DNA of 64,000 nucleotides from Dama dama. Taxonomy: Eukaryota > Chordata > Mammalia > Artiodactyla > Cervidae. Each line of letters starts with the position of its first letter. The stretch's first letter is position 1. Location of the stretch: NCBI RefSeq assembly GCF_033118175.1, contig NC_083711.1, positions 49,548,001 through 49,612,000 of the forward strand, read 5' to 3'. Positions 44,201 to 52,860 of the stretch are shown piece by piece. Both the position numbers and the translations under genes were made by a program. The notes beneath the pieces are model-generated. The model made no database searches. It saw only the letters and a list, made by a program, of their open reading frames with translations, and was not told the DNA's origin.

Positions 44201-47200
44201 CTCCAGAGAAATCAGCAGCCCCACTCGCCTGAAGTTCAGGAGCTTTTGCTGAAGAATAAAAGTCTAGTTGATACAATTAAGTGTCTGATTCAAATGGGAG
44301 CAGCAGTGGAAGCTAAGGTAAATTCACAGAAGAGTTTAGACATGGAATGTGGGAGAGAAGTGGTTATAGCAGAAGAGCTTGTTCCCAAGTAGAGATTAAA
44401 ACGTTTTCCTCTTTTTATTTTCTCCCCCCACCTTTTTAAAAAATTAATGGAGTGAGTAGCAATGTATGGATAGTTAAGGAGCTTAGATTTTAAAAGGTCA
44501 CCTCATTTGCTTTCTTGATTTGTGTTTAACCTATGGCTTCTTATTCAGAAAATCATTCAGCTGTGTAATGAATTTGTCTTTATTTGAAAGGAAAAGAATA
44601 TGCCTGAAACTGATATTTTCATCTTGGCTTCAGTTGTCATACACAGATAATAAAGGCATTGCATTTCGTAGGGGTTTCTTCATTGTTGTGGAATCTGGAC
44701 TTAATCTTCTGTTGTTTTAAACTGGAAAATATTTTGTTATCTTTAAATCTGAGGTTTTTTTTACTGAATATCTGCTGTGTGTAAGACACAGAGTTAGGGG
44801 CTCTACGGGAAGATGCCTAAATCATAAGCCCCTTGGGTCCTTGGGGAGCTTACTGTCTAGTAGAAATGGTGAGAGAGATAGCTAACTATAAGTCTACAGG
44901 ATGGCCACCTGGAAACACAGGCAGATACGCAGTAAATGGTTTCTTGTACTATATTACTGCACTCGATAAAACAGTGTAGTCTGTTTCTATATTTTATGGC
45001 CACCTGGTGTAGAAGGGTAGATGTGATAAGAAGCATGTAGGCAAATGGAAGGGAATTTCAAAGGAGAAATGAGATTTCCTGGAGCTTGGGATGAAAGAAG
45101 GGTTTGTGCAGAAGGGCTGACTTCAAGGGAGTCTCCACGGGTGAGTCAGACGTAGGTGAGACTGGGTGAGAAGCGCGTGTCTAGGGCGTGGTGTCAGATG
45201 TTCATTTTCTTCCGCCTCTTGCCTTTGACAAGGACCGTAAAAGTGGCCGTACAGCCCTGCATCTGGCAGCTGAAGAAGCAAACCTGGAACTCATTCGCCT
45301 GTTTTTGGAACTGCCCAGCTGCCTGTCTTTTGTGAATGCAAAGGTACTTTTAGGAATACTCGAGAGCTGCACGAGAGTTGGAATGACCTTCTTTATACGT
45401 TCTTCAGGCTTTTGAGCTGCTTTTGTGAAAGTCTCCTATCCTCACGGGTGTCCTTTCTCTTGGTCTTCAGGCTTACAATGGGAACACCGCCCTCCATGTC
45501 GCCGCCAGCCTGCAGTATCGGGTGACGCAGCTGGATGCAGTCCGCCTGTTGATGCGGAAGGGAGCAGACCCAAGTACTCGGAACTTGGAGAATGAACAGC
45601 CAGTGCATTTGGTTCCTGATGGCCCTGTGGGAGAGCAGGTGAGGGCCCCAGAAGGGAAAGACGTACTTGCAGGCACTGTCCTGAAGCGTAAGAGCGGTGG
45701 GCCAGCTGGAACTCTTCAGGTGGCCTCTGTCGGCACGTGTGTCTCAGCAGTTGTCGTTGTTGCACTTTGGAGTCAACTGCTTTGTTTCCAAAGGAAGAGT
45801 AAGACCTTTAAGGGTGTATCCGTGGACCCCAAATGCTTAGAAGTCAGGCAGTCTTTCCTTTTCTTCCAAGATACAAACTTAGGTTTGAACTAAGTCAGAA
45901 TGGTTTGACATCTGGCAGTTGATAAAAGAGGAGGAAGCAAGGTTCCTGTAGACACTAAGGAGATAGAAACTAGTTTTGTGAGTAAGTGATGAACCTTCAA
46001 ATAGTGTGGGTATTAGATGAGTCAGTATCTGTAGAGTGTTCAGAATACTTCCAGACACCTGAGTGCTCAGTAAATGTTAGCTGTTAACAATGATTTCTGT
46101 CTGCTAATTGATCCTAAGTAAAAAGTGGGAAAGTTATTTATGTAATTTTGAACCTAGAAATAGTTTATACTTTAAATAGAATTATGCTTTACTTATCATA
46201 TGATTCTATATTACATTTGGAGATTGAACAGTTTCATATGACTAAACTTTTCCTGATAATAAGAGCTGACTCTTTAAGAACTTAAAAGGTTTTTGATGAA
46301 ACTTTTCCCCTGGAGGAAATGAGGTGATTGTGGCTGTAGGTCATAATATATTGTAATAATCACAAAATAAAATATATGGAATGCAATTTAGCCTTTTCTT
46401 TGATTTACAGCTCTCATTGTGGCCACAATGTTTTGGTAACTCATATTTGTAGATTTCTTGATAGCTGAAAACAAATCTCTTGATAAGTTGTAGAGTTATC
46501 TCTTGATAACTTGTAGTGGTATATCATACCACCTAATAGTTAGAAAAACTTTGCAGGATGAAGGTTAAACTGGAAAGAATGAGATTCAGAGTGGTTCCAG
46601 GCACAGGAACCATCCTTAAATAGTAAATGACAGAGTCCTAAGTGTTATCCTCTGCTTCACTGTTTGTGGTGTGCATTCATAGAGTGATGTTCTCAGGGAG
46701 TATCGAGCATGCAAAGTTGCTTAACTCTTTGCTAAATACATGTTCTCAGATGATTCTTCTTTCTGCTTTTGTATTTTTCTTTCTCTCTGTTTGGAGAGAG
46801 GATCTTTTCCTTTGCTTTTATTGTCAGACTACAGTCGTTGTGTCTCCTTTTGGTAGCTATCAATTGCATCCCTCACTCCAATCTTCTTTCTTTTGATTCG
46901 TTGCTTCTAATCTCCTGTGGGCTGAGAGACATGATGAAACTTGTCAGGCTGGGGTATAAAATCAATGATTAGACTCTCAGTGAGCCTAGGGGCTTTCCTG
47001 TGATCCATATAGTCATGCACAGATGCTTTCATTCTTGGCTATCTTGATAGCTATCTTGACTCGAAGGACATTATAATTTACTTATATCTGTAAGAAAGAC
47101 TCTGGGTTCTTGGTTGAGGCTGACATCAAGGTAGGTGAGATATTATAATCATGATTACTGCCTTGTTTTACATGTTCTCACAAATAACAGAAGATTAGGA

Positions 47201-47563
47201 AAGGAATATAGGTCTTCGTTAAAAACAGTTGGAGATGTTCAGCTTCAGATAATATTTTTCATGGAGATGCTTTACTTTCTTGTACTCAAAGATCACTATA
47301 GGAGACCTGTAGTAAACCTTAAAAGAAGTTGTAGTATTTTTTTTTTTCAAGTCCCCTTAAAATCTTGACACATACTGTTGGGTATTTCTTCATATACTTA
47401 CTTATAAGTAGGCAGGAATTACATACAGAAGAAAGGAAAGAAACTCTGAAGAGGTGGTACTTTGATTGTAAAAAAGAAACCTCACAAATCCTGTTGGTTT
47501 CCTTTCCAGATCCGACGTATCCTGAAGGGAAAGTCCATTCAGCAGAGAGCTCCACCGTATTAG
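37811..47563 (+). CDS. NFKBIZ: NFKBIZ, IkappaB-zeta, complete coding region (12 exons)
   Basis: Join of 37811-38099, 40287-40426, 40919-40949, 41066-41175, 41273-42048, 42849-42954, 43453-43599, 43795-43858, 44148-44317, 45233-45343, 45471-45638 and 47510-47563. All introns are GT/AG and all phases fit, giving 721 residues (human 718). The protein is a nuclear inducible IkappaB that binds NF-kappaB p50 and promotes secondary inflammatory genes. Parts: a Ser/Ala-rich N terminus; an OCA-type motif (FQGVRVKNSVKELLLHIR, about 111-128) like that in POU2AF1; a bipartite nuclear signal (KRK...KR, about 164-180); a Pro/Gln-rich transactivation region (about 191-440); and seven ankyrin repeats (about 449-715). 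Start chosen by match to MIVDKLLDDS; the same frame is open upstream to 37655 without an ATG. Confidence 0.97.
38100..40286 (+). other. NFKBIZ: NFKBIZ intron 1
   Basis: 2.2 kb without recognisable interspersed repeats. Small (CA)n(TA)n run near 39354-39376. The acceptor TTTTATCAG ends at 40286. I see no internal gene. Confidence 0.75.
40287..40426 (+). CDS. NFKBIZ: NFKBIZ coding exon 2 (OCA-like motif; short-isoform start)
   Basis: 140 nt, residues 97-143. It carries the ATG at 40298-40300 (residue 101), the expected start of the shorter isoform made from the distal promoter. It also carries FQGVRVKNSVKELLLHIRSH, which resembles the OCA-B/POU2AF1 motif that contacts the Oct POU domain. Confidence 0.95.
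40919..40949 (+). CDS. NFKBIZ: NFKBIZ coding exon 3 (31-nt microexon)
   Basis: 31 nt, residues 144-153 and the first base of 154 (NQGVNREQFT), between acceptor CCTTATAG and donor GTAAGG. Sits 116 nt before exon 4. Confidence 0.92.
41066..41175 (+). CDS. NFKBIZ: NFKBIZ coding exon 4 (nuclear localisation signal)
   Basis: 110 nt, residues 154-190. Encodes the bipartite basic signal GKRKGSDPLSDGPACKR. Followed by a 97-nt intron, which is not a multiple of three; retention would shift the frame. Confidence 0.95.
41273..42048 (+). CDS. NFKBIZ: NFKBIZ coding exon 5 (transactivation region)
   Basis: 776 nt, residues 191-448 plus two bases of 449. Pro/Gln/Ser-rich with TPPQTPTPAESMEDVH at the start, SCADLLQNIINIKNECSPVS in the middle of the conserved part, and GKSFFQWQVEQEENKLANIS leading to the ankyrin domain. 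This is the longest exon and more diverged from human than the flanking exons. Confidence 0.96.
42395..42545 (+). repeat. MIR SINE in NFKBIZ intron 5
   Basis: GTGAACCTGGGCAAATTGTT, CTGTACCTTAGTTTCTGGGC and ATGTAAAATGGTACTATC are MIR core and 3' blocks. It is an old repeat, one of few in the gene. Confidence 0.75.
42849..42954 (+). CDS. NFKBIZ: NFKBIZ coding exon 6 (ankyrin repeat 1)
   Basis: 106 nt, completes codon 449 and encodes 450-484: FLHIAVAQGRRALSYVLARK and HMLDIKEHNGQ. Confidence 0.95.
43453..43599 (+). CDS. NFKBIZ: NFKBIZ coding exon 7 (ankyrin repeats 2-3)
   Basis: 147 nt, residues 485-533: SAFQVGVAANQHLIVQDLV and GRTPLHVCAEKGHSQVLQ. Confidence 0.95.
43795..43858 (+). CDS. NFKBIZ: NFKBIZ coding exon 8
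   Basis: 64 nt, residues 534-554 plus one base of 555: AIQKGAAGSNQFVDLEATNY. Confidence 0.94.
44148..44317 (+). CDS. NFKBIZ: NFKBIZ coding exon 9 (ankyrin repeat 4)
   Basis: 170 nt, residues 555-611: LTPLHCAVLAHNAVVHELQ, then the long insert typical of IkappaB-zeta, ending IKCLIQMGAAVEAK. Confidence 0.95.
44318..45232 (+). other. NFKBIZ: NFKBIZ intron 9
   Basis: No gene. An old MIR/L2-class scrap lies near 44770-44890 (GGGGAGCTTACTGTCTAGTA). No young ruminant repeat. Confidence 0.6.
45233..45343 (+). CDS. NFKBIZ: NFKBIZ coding exon 10 (ankyrin repeat 5)
   Basis: 111 nt, residues 612-648: SGRTALHLAAEEANLELIRL and ELPSCLSFVNAK. Confidence 0.95.
45471..45638 (+). CDS. NFKBIZ: NFKBIZ coding exon 11 (ankyrin repeats 6-7)
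   Basis: 168 nt, residues 649-704: NGNTALHVAASLQYRVTQLD, VRLLMRKGADPSTRN and EQPVHLVPDGPVGEQ. Confidence 0.95.
45639..47509 (+). other. NFKBIZ: NFKBIZ intron 11
   Basis: 1.9 kb, AT-rich, no repeats recognised; acceptor CCTTTCCAG ends at 47509. Reading through the donor at 45639 leaves an open frame to about 45893, so retention would replace the last 17 residues. Confidence 0.7.
47510..47563 (+). CDS. NFKBIZ: NFKBIZ coding exon 12 (C terminus and stop)
   Basis: 54 nt coding: IRRILKGKSIQQRAPPY then TAG at 47561-47563. This is the conserved extreme C terminus of IkappaB-zeta. Confidence 0.97.
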   Translation: MRRILKGKSIQQRAPPY

Positions 47564-47580
47564 CTCCATGGGCTTGGAGC
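47563..47580 (+). promoter_or_regulatory. NFKBIZ: 3' UTR stem-loop A at NFKBIZ stop codon
   Basis: GCTCCA / TGGAGC, six base pairs with loop TGGGCT; the first G is the last base of the stop codon. Confidence 0.6.
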
Positions 47581-47635
47581 CTGGTCGGCAATACTCACTG
47601 TCAGTTAGGCAGTCCTATTGTATCTGTACATAGAC

Positions 47636-47658
47636 CATTTGCTTTGTATTGGCAAATG
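47636..47658 (+). promoter_or_regulatory. NFKBIZ: 3' UTR stem-loop B
   Basis: CATTTGC / GCAAATG, seven base pairs with a nine-base loop (TTTGTATTG). Confidence 0.55.
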
Positions 47659-47662
47659 TAAG

Positions 47663-47679
47663 TTGTTTCTATGAAACAA
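47663..47679 (+). promoter_or_regulatory. NFKBIZ: 3' UTR stem-loop C with UAU triloop (Regnase-1/Roquin type)
   Basis: TTGTTTC-TAT-GAAACAA: seven perfect pairs closing a UAU triloop. Regnase-1 and Roquin are known to favour pyrimidine-purine-pyrimidine triloops, and the IkappaB-zeta mRNA is an established target. Confidence 0.75.
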
Positions 47680-47691
47680 ACATATTTAGTT

Positions 47692-47706
47692 CACTATTAT
47701 ATAGTG
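47692..47706 (+). promoter_or_regulatory. NFKBIZ: 3' UTR stem-loop D with UAU triloop
   Basis: CACTAT-TAT-ATAGTG: six perfect pairs closing a second UAU triloop, extendable by two U-G pairs. Thirteen... the gap to stem-loop C is 12 nt. Confidence 0.75.
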
Positions 47707-48163
47707 GGTTATGTTAAAAGAAAAGGAGAAAAATACCTAATTCCTCTTGGCAGATTTTAATATTTCATGCCCAGGTATCTGGGATCTAGACATCTGAATT
47801 TAATTATGGTAAAATCAACTTCAATTAACAGTAGCTTTTTGGCCCTGATTTGTGATATCAGGTACTACTCATGTAGCTATCACCAGTTTAAAAGGAGAAT
47901 CGTTAACTTTTTTTTTGAAGAAAAATGAAAGCATTTGAAAGTTAAAAAGTAAATCTGGACATAGCCTTGAGGCTTCGTTTGGCCTGATACATACAGTACC
48001 TGATGGTTACCGGTGTTGGAAAGTCTCTGTAGTAACTGGACTGGATGAAAGGTACCATGGTTAAAGTTTGATCTTTGAAGACTGTATATAATTGTTATTT
48101 TTGTCTTTTAAAATATTTTACATATATGGTCATTAACATGACCACATTTGAAATGTGTAAATC

Positions 48164-48169
48164 AATAAA
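48164..48169 (+). terminator. NFKBIZ: NFKBIZ poly(A) signal candidate 1
   Basis: AATAAA 600 nt after the stop, followed by an A-run. Either this or the downstream signals (48624, 48876) define the mRNA end. Confidence 0.5.
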
Positions 48170-48875
48170 ATAGAAAAAAAACAAGTGGATTTTCACTGTT
48201 TTTAAAACTTATTTGCCTTCAAAGGAGCTGTGTAAGCACCACCTCTGTAGATGAAACGGAGAATTGTTCCCTTAGTGGCTGGCAGAACTCTGGCTTGTAA
48301 ACATGCTTTCAGATGAGATATATTATTTGTAGGGAATTGCATGCTATTAAAGAGAACACCTCTTTAAGACTCACTTTCTAGAATTTTGACTTCCTGCTCT
48401 GTTGGAATTTTTGTTTTGACTTTATAAGAACAACAGAAAGTCAATGTTGAAACATGTTTTACTGGTTTTCTGTTGTCAGATAATGATAATGCACCAAGAT
48501 GTTCTATATTACCATTCAGAAAAAAATGTTTTTTAGTAACTTGAATTATATTAATATTATTTTGCTTATCTCTTGCATACTCTGAGTAACATATTTGGCT
48601 TTGATTGCACATTAATTCTTTGTAATAAATTTGATTTATGAAAAACCTCTATCTTTTTTTCTTTTAAATGAGAAGTGTCATAAGCAATTGACTGACTAGT
48701 CATCTTTGTAGTTCAGTACTTAAATCCTTTTAAAATAGATAACCTTTGGATCGATCACATTGTTTGACCCAGTATGTCTTGTGGACAAAAGTTAGTTATG
48801 GTTATTTGGTATCTGAAAGTATGGCTGTTATGTGAATCTGTCCATTCACAATGGAAATACTCATGCATTGCTTTA

Positions 48876-48881
48876 AATAAA
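48876..48881 (+). terminator. NFKBIZ: NFKBIZ poly(A) signal candidate 3
   Basis: AATAAA 1.3 kb after the stop with a T-rich stretch downstream. Confidence 0.45.
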
Positions 48882-48900
48882 TGTTAATTGAATAATACTG

Positions 48901-50444
48901 TTCTTAAGGATGTGAATTTTCTTTTCCTAGACCTTATATATATATTTCCCAAGGTTGAAAAGAGCTGTTAATCACTAATCTTAAACCTTTAAATGAGTCA
49001 ATATATATTAATTTGGGTTTTTTTTTCAGAGTGTGTTTCCTAGTTATATAATCTTTAACATGAAAAAGCTCTTTGTCAAGTTCATTAGTAGAGATTTACT
49101 AGGTTCTGAAAATATCATGGATGTTTACTAGATACTATTGATCATTTAGAAGTTTATGTGTTAAAAAATATTAAGTCTTTATGACTGTTTTTCATACTTT
49201 ATTTTGTGAGAACATAGAAAAAACGATTTGGAGATTACCAGGATCATTCTGGGAGATGTAAATGTGGGGACAGCAGTAAATGGGGTCCCTCCCTTTCCCA
49301 ACATGTCATTTTGATCAGTGAGAACAAACGCATCAATGTCTGTCAACATCAGTCAATCACTGCACATACATTCTAGATCTAGTTACCCTCCTTTGAGAAT
49401 GTGATGTGCATATACACACAAATTAATTAACTGAAACAGAACTTAGCAAGCATGTGATAGTGTGTGTATCTGTGCGTGCAAAGCTGTCTGATAGATAATA
49501 TGAGGTATTCAAAGACATATTTCTTAATTAAGATACGTATGTAGGAGACATGACATGTACATGATTAGCAAAAAGAGGAAGAAATATAAAGATTCCAAAG
49601 AGAAAAACTTTATATCTGAATGGAGAGAACTAGGGAGACTTCAAGATAAGAGCATTTGAGCTGTATTTTCAGAAGAGCTGAATTTGAATGTTCATGCAAG
49701 CGGAGAGTGAGGAGAATGAAACAGAAAACGACATGAACCAAGGCAGGATTTGGGGGAACCACAAGGGGTTCAGTGTAGCTTGACTAGCCGAGCTATTTGG
49801 ATGGCCAAGAAGTTTCATCTTGTGTTCTACCTCTATCTGGTAATATGAACAGCATATTGAGAAAGATCTTCAGGCAGTCTAGGGGCTTTGGCAGGAGAGG
49901 GTACTGTAACTGATTATCAAATATCGGCTCTATGGGTATAGAGGGTGGTTCTTGATGGAATGTTCCTCAGAGTGACCCCCATGGAAGCCAAGACTACGAG
50001 CTCGTTGTTGCAACCTCTGCCCAGCAAAGTGCCTGGCATAGAGTAGGAACTTACACTGGTTAAATGAGTGAATGAAGGTATGTCAATCCTGCTTGGGATT
50101 CATGGGTTTTGGGGGGGGGAACTGGTGTTTCAAGCCAGACATAAAGTACTAGCATAAAATACTAGTGAGTTAATGACTATCACACTTCTGACTTAACTCA
50201 GCTGTGTAACATAACAATGATACGTTAATGAAAAATGGCATACCTGGCACTCTAAAAAAAAAAAAAAATCAGTCCTGTGCAAGGGATTAATTCTCATACT
50301 GTAGTTTGGTGTTTCACTAAGGAATTCCTTGAAGTATCAAAGACCAAATCCTCCAGCTCTATTTGTTAATCAAATCAGTCACATTTAATATCCTTTCTAT
50401 ATTTTTACTTAATCAGTAGTGGAGAATTTCCTCAAATTCCTCTC
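48901..50444. other. Downstream of NFKBIZ, mostly single-copy-looking
   Basis: AT-rich; an MIR/L2-like scrap near 50025-50080 (AGTGCCTGGCATAGAGTAGG). No gene seen. Confidence 0.45.
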
Positions 50445-50520
50445 AGTTCAGTTCAGTTCATTCGCTCAGTCGTGTCTGACTCTTTGCAACCCCATGAATC
50501 ACCAGATGGTCAACACCGAA
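50445..50520 (-). mobile_element. BovB 3' end fragment, antisense
   Basis: TTCAGTTCAGTTCATTCGC and CAGTCGTGTCTGACTCTTTG begin the BovB 3' end in reverse; only about 75 bp remain. First young ruminant repeat after NFKBIZ. Confidence 0.85.
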
Positions 50521-50754
50521 ATCAAATTCCTTTAACCTTTGGTAAATGTCAACTTCTTGAACTCAGTACCACTGACTCATTTTCTGATAACATCAGCTCT
50601 GTATTGAACATGACTCCAGGGGAGAAACCAACTTCAGTGACTAAGTTCTTGTTGGTCTCTCTGAGATATGGCCCAGGTACAAGGTTTTATACATTAGTTG
50701 CAACCAGATGACTGGGTTTTTGGTTTTCCTGCTAGTGCCCAGGATTTGTCCTTG
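50521..50754. other. Intergenic, nothing recognised
   Basis: No gene or repeat recognised. Confidence 0.3.
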
Positions 50755-50860
50755 ACAGGAGGGGAGGGGCCATCTTACTCCTTATCAGAAGCTCCACACC
50801 TAGCACAGTATCTGACACGTCGGACACGTTCAATAAATACTTCTTAAATCGAGTTTAATT
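50755..50860 (+). repeat. L2 3' end-like repeat
   Basis: CACCTAGCACAGTATCTGAC and TTCAATAAATACTTCTTAAA are L2/MIR tail-type blocks. Confidence 0.55.
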
Positions 50861-51264
50861 TCATGGCTTCCTTTTTAGTTTGTATTTTCTCTATATTTTA
50901 TACCTCAGTGTACAGACATTTTTTCATATGGCATTTATGATTTAATTCTGAAAGACGTTTTTCTTCAGCTGTGCACCAAGTCTGGTTTAGCTTTATCTTC
51001 TCAGCCCCCTCGTTCCACCCTTGGTGTCTGGGTAGACTCAGAAACATCGCATGGATGGCACATTTCCTGGAGGACTAAGTGGAGATCACTCTCAAAATGT
51101 GTCTAGCTTTCTTACATGTGTCCTTTGTCCTCCAACCCCTTATCCCCTGCTCCCTCCATCACACTATTCTCCTTGTCTATAAGCCCAAGAAGATTTGGGG
51201 ATACGAGTACCAGGCAGCTAGCCCAGCTGCTAAATGCCCTAGGTTCAGGGTTTCAGTCTTTTTT

Positions 51265-51970
51265 TGTTTTTAAACTTAGTTTTGTATTGGGGTACAGCCG
51301 GTTAACAAACAGCGTTGTGATAGTTTCAGGTGAACGGCAAAGAGACAAAGCAGCCACACATATACGTATGTATCCATTCTCCCCCAGACCCCCCTCCCGT
51401 CCAGGCTGCCACATAACACTGAGCAGAATTCCCTGAGATATGCAGTAAGTCCAGGTTGATTATCCACTTTAAATACGGCAGGGTTTACATGTCCATCCCA
51501 AACTCCCTATCCTGTACCCACACCCTTCCCCCTAGCAACCATATATTTGTTTTCTGTGAGTCTCTGTTTTGTAAGTAATTTCATTTGTATCATTTCTTTT
51601 TAGATTCCGTAAGTAAGGGCTGCATACAATATTTCTCCTCTGTCTGACTTACTTCACTCAGTATGACATCTCTAGATCCATCCAAGTTGTTGCAAATGTC
51701 ATTATTTCATTCTTTTTAATGGATGAGTGATCATCCATTGTGTCTGCCAATGCAGGATATGCAAGAAATGTGGGTTTGATCCCTGCATCAGTAAGATCCC
51801 CTGGAGGAGGAAATGCAACTCGCTCCAGTATTCTTGCCTGGAAAAATTCCATAGAGGATCCTGGCAAGTTACAGTCCGTGGGCTTGCAAACAGTCAGACA
51901 CGACTGAGTACACACACATTATTCCATTGTATATACGTACTGCATTTTCTTTATCCATTCCTCTGTTGAT
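51265..51970 (-). mobile_element. L1 3' fragment, antisense, with nested Bov-tA
   Basis: TTGTATTGGGGTACAGCCGG, GTTGTGATAGTTTCAGGTG, CCTAGCAACCATATATTTG, GACTTACTTCACTCAGTATG and CATCCAAGTTGTTGCAAATG are L1 blocks in reverse. A Bov-tA splits it at 51740-51915, after which TATTCCATTGTATATACGTA continues. Confidence 0.85.
51740..51915 (+). mobile_element. Bov-tA SINE, sense, head-truncated, nested in L1
   Basis: GTCTGCCAATGCAGGATATG, GGTTTGATCCCTGCATCAG, CTCCAGTATTCTTGCCTGG and GTCAGACACGACTGAGTACA. Confidence 0.88.
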
Positions 51971-52419
51971 GGGCAGTGAGGCTGTCAAGCTTTCAGTCTT
52001 TGCCTCCCAAGACATCAGCATCTTTTATGACGCTTGTTAATCACGCACATACCTCAGCCCCGCTCCAGACACACTTGAACAGAATCTCCAGGGTTTTTAA
52101 GGCTTCCAGCAGGTATGAGTGAAGATGATTCTAGTGCCCAGTTTAGTCTAAATTAATTAGGAAATGCAGATTTTGGAGAGTAGCTGTGACTGGGCGATAG
52201 CTATATGGTGGTAACAGAATGGGTTGCAGAAATGCCTATGGGGATGAGGTGGCAGATTGATGAATGCTTGCTATGTGTCAGACGTGTTGGATCCTGTGTT
52301 ATAGAAACTAGCTTTGAAGGAGCGATCGGGAGTCCGCTAAACTGGTTTTTTTTTTTTTGCTCTCAGAAAACACTTTTCTGAGGTCATCTGGCTTTTAATT
52401 CTTAGGTGTATTTGTTTCC

Positions 52420-52860
52420 TAGGACTGTGTAACAAAGTATAAACTTGGTGGCTTAAGTCACCAGAACAGAGAAATTTATTCTCTTACCGTTCTGGTGGCC
52501 AGGCATCTGAAATCAAGGTTTCTCAGAACCACGCTCTTTCCAAAGGCTGTAGGGCAGAGTCCTTCTTCACCTCTTTCAGCTTCTGGCAGCCCCGCACGTT
52601 CCTTGGTGGGTGGCAGGGTAACTCCAATCCCCGCCTCCGTCTTCACAGGGACTTCTCCCCTCCCTGTGCTCTCCACTGGGTGTCTCTTATAAGGACATTT
52701 GTCATTGGATTTAAGGCCCAGATAGATAATCCATAATGACCTCATTTTGAGATTCTTTAATTACATGTGCTAAGACTTTTTCCAGTTGAGATCATAGTCA
52801 TAGGTTCTGAGGTTTATGATGTTTATATCTTTCTTGGGGGTGGGGTGCTAAGTTTAACCT
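52420..52860 (-). mobile_element. MaLR (MLT1-like) LTR, antisense
   Basis: TTTCCTAGGACTGTGTAACA, AACAGAGAAATTTATTCTCT, TCTTATAAGGACATTTGTCA and ATGACCTCATTTTGAGATTC match the antisense MaLR LTR. Confidence 0.8.

Larger units (their letters stand above)
47564..48900 (+). other. NFKBIZ: NFKBIZ 3' UTR
   Basis: AU-rich, repeat-free sequence after the stop, with several AUUUA pentamers (for example near 47684). Its first 150 nt hold the hairpin cluster. Poly(A) candidates occur at 48164-48169, 48624-48629 and 48876-48881, so the length is probably 0.6-1.3 kb. Confidence 0.75.

Noticed and set aside
49930..50080. Possible gene fragment after NFKBIZ
   Set aside because: Only an MIR/L2-type block; no exon structure.
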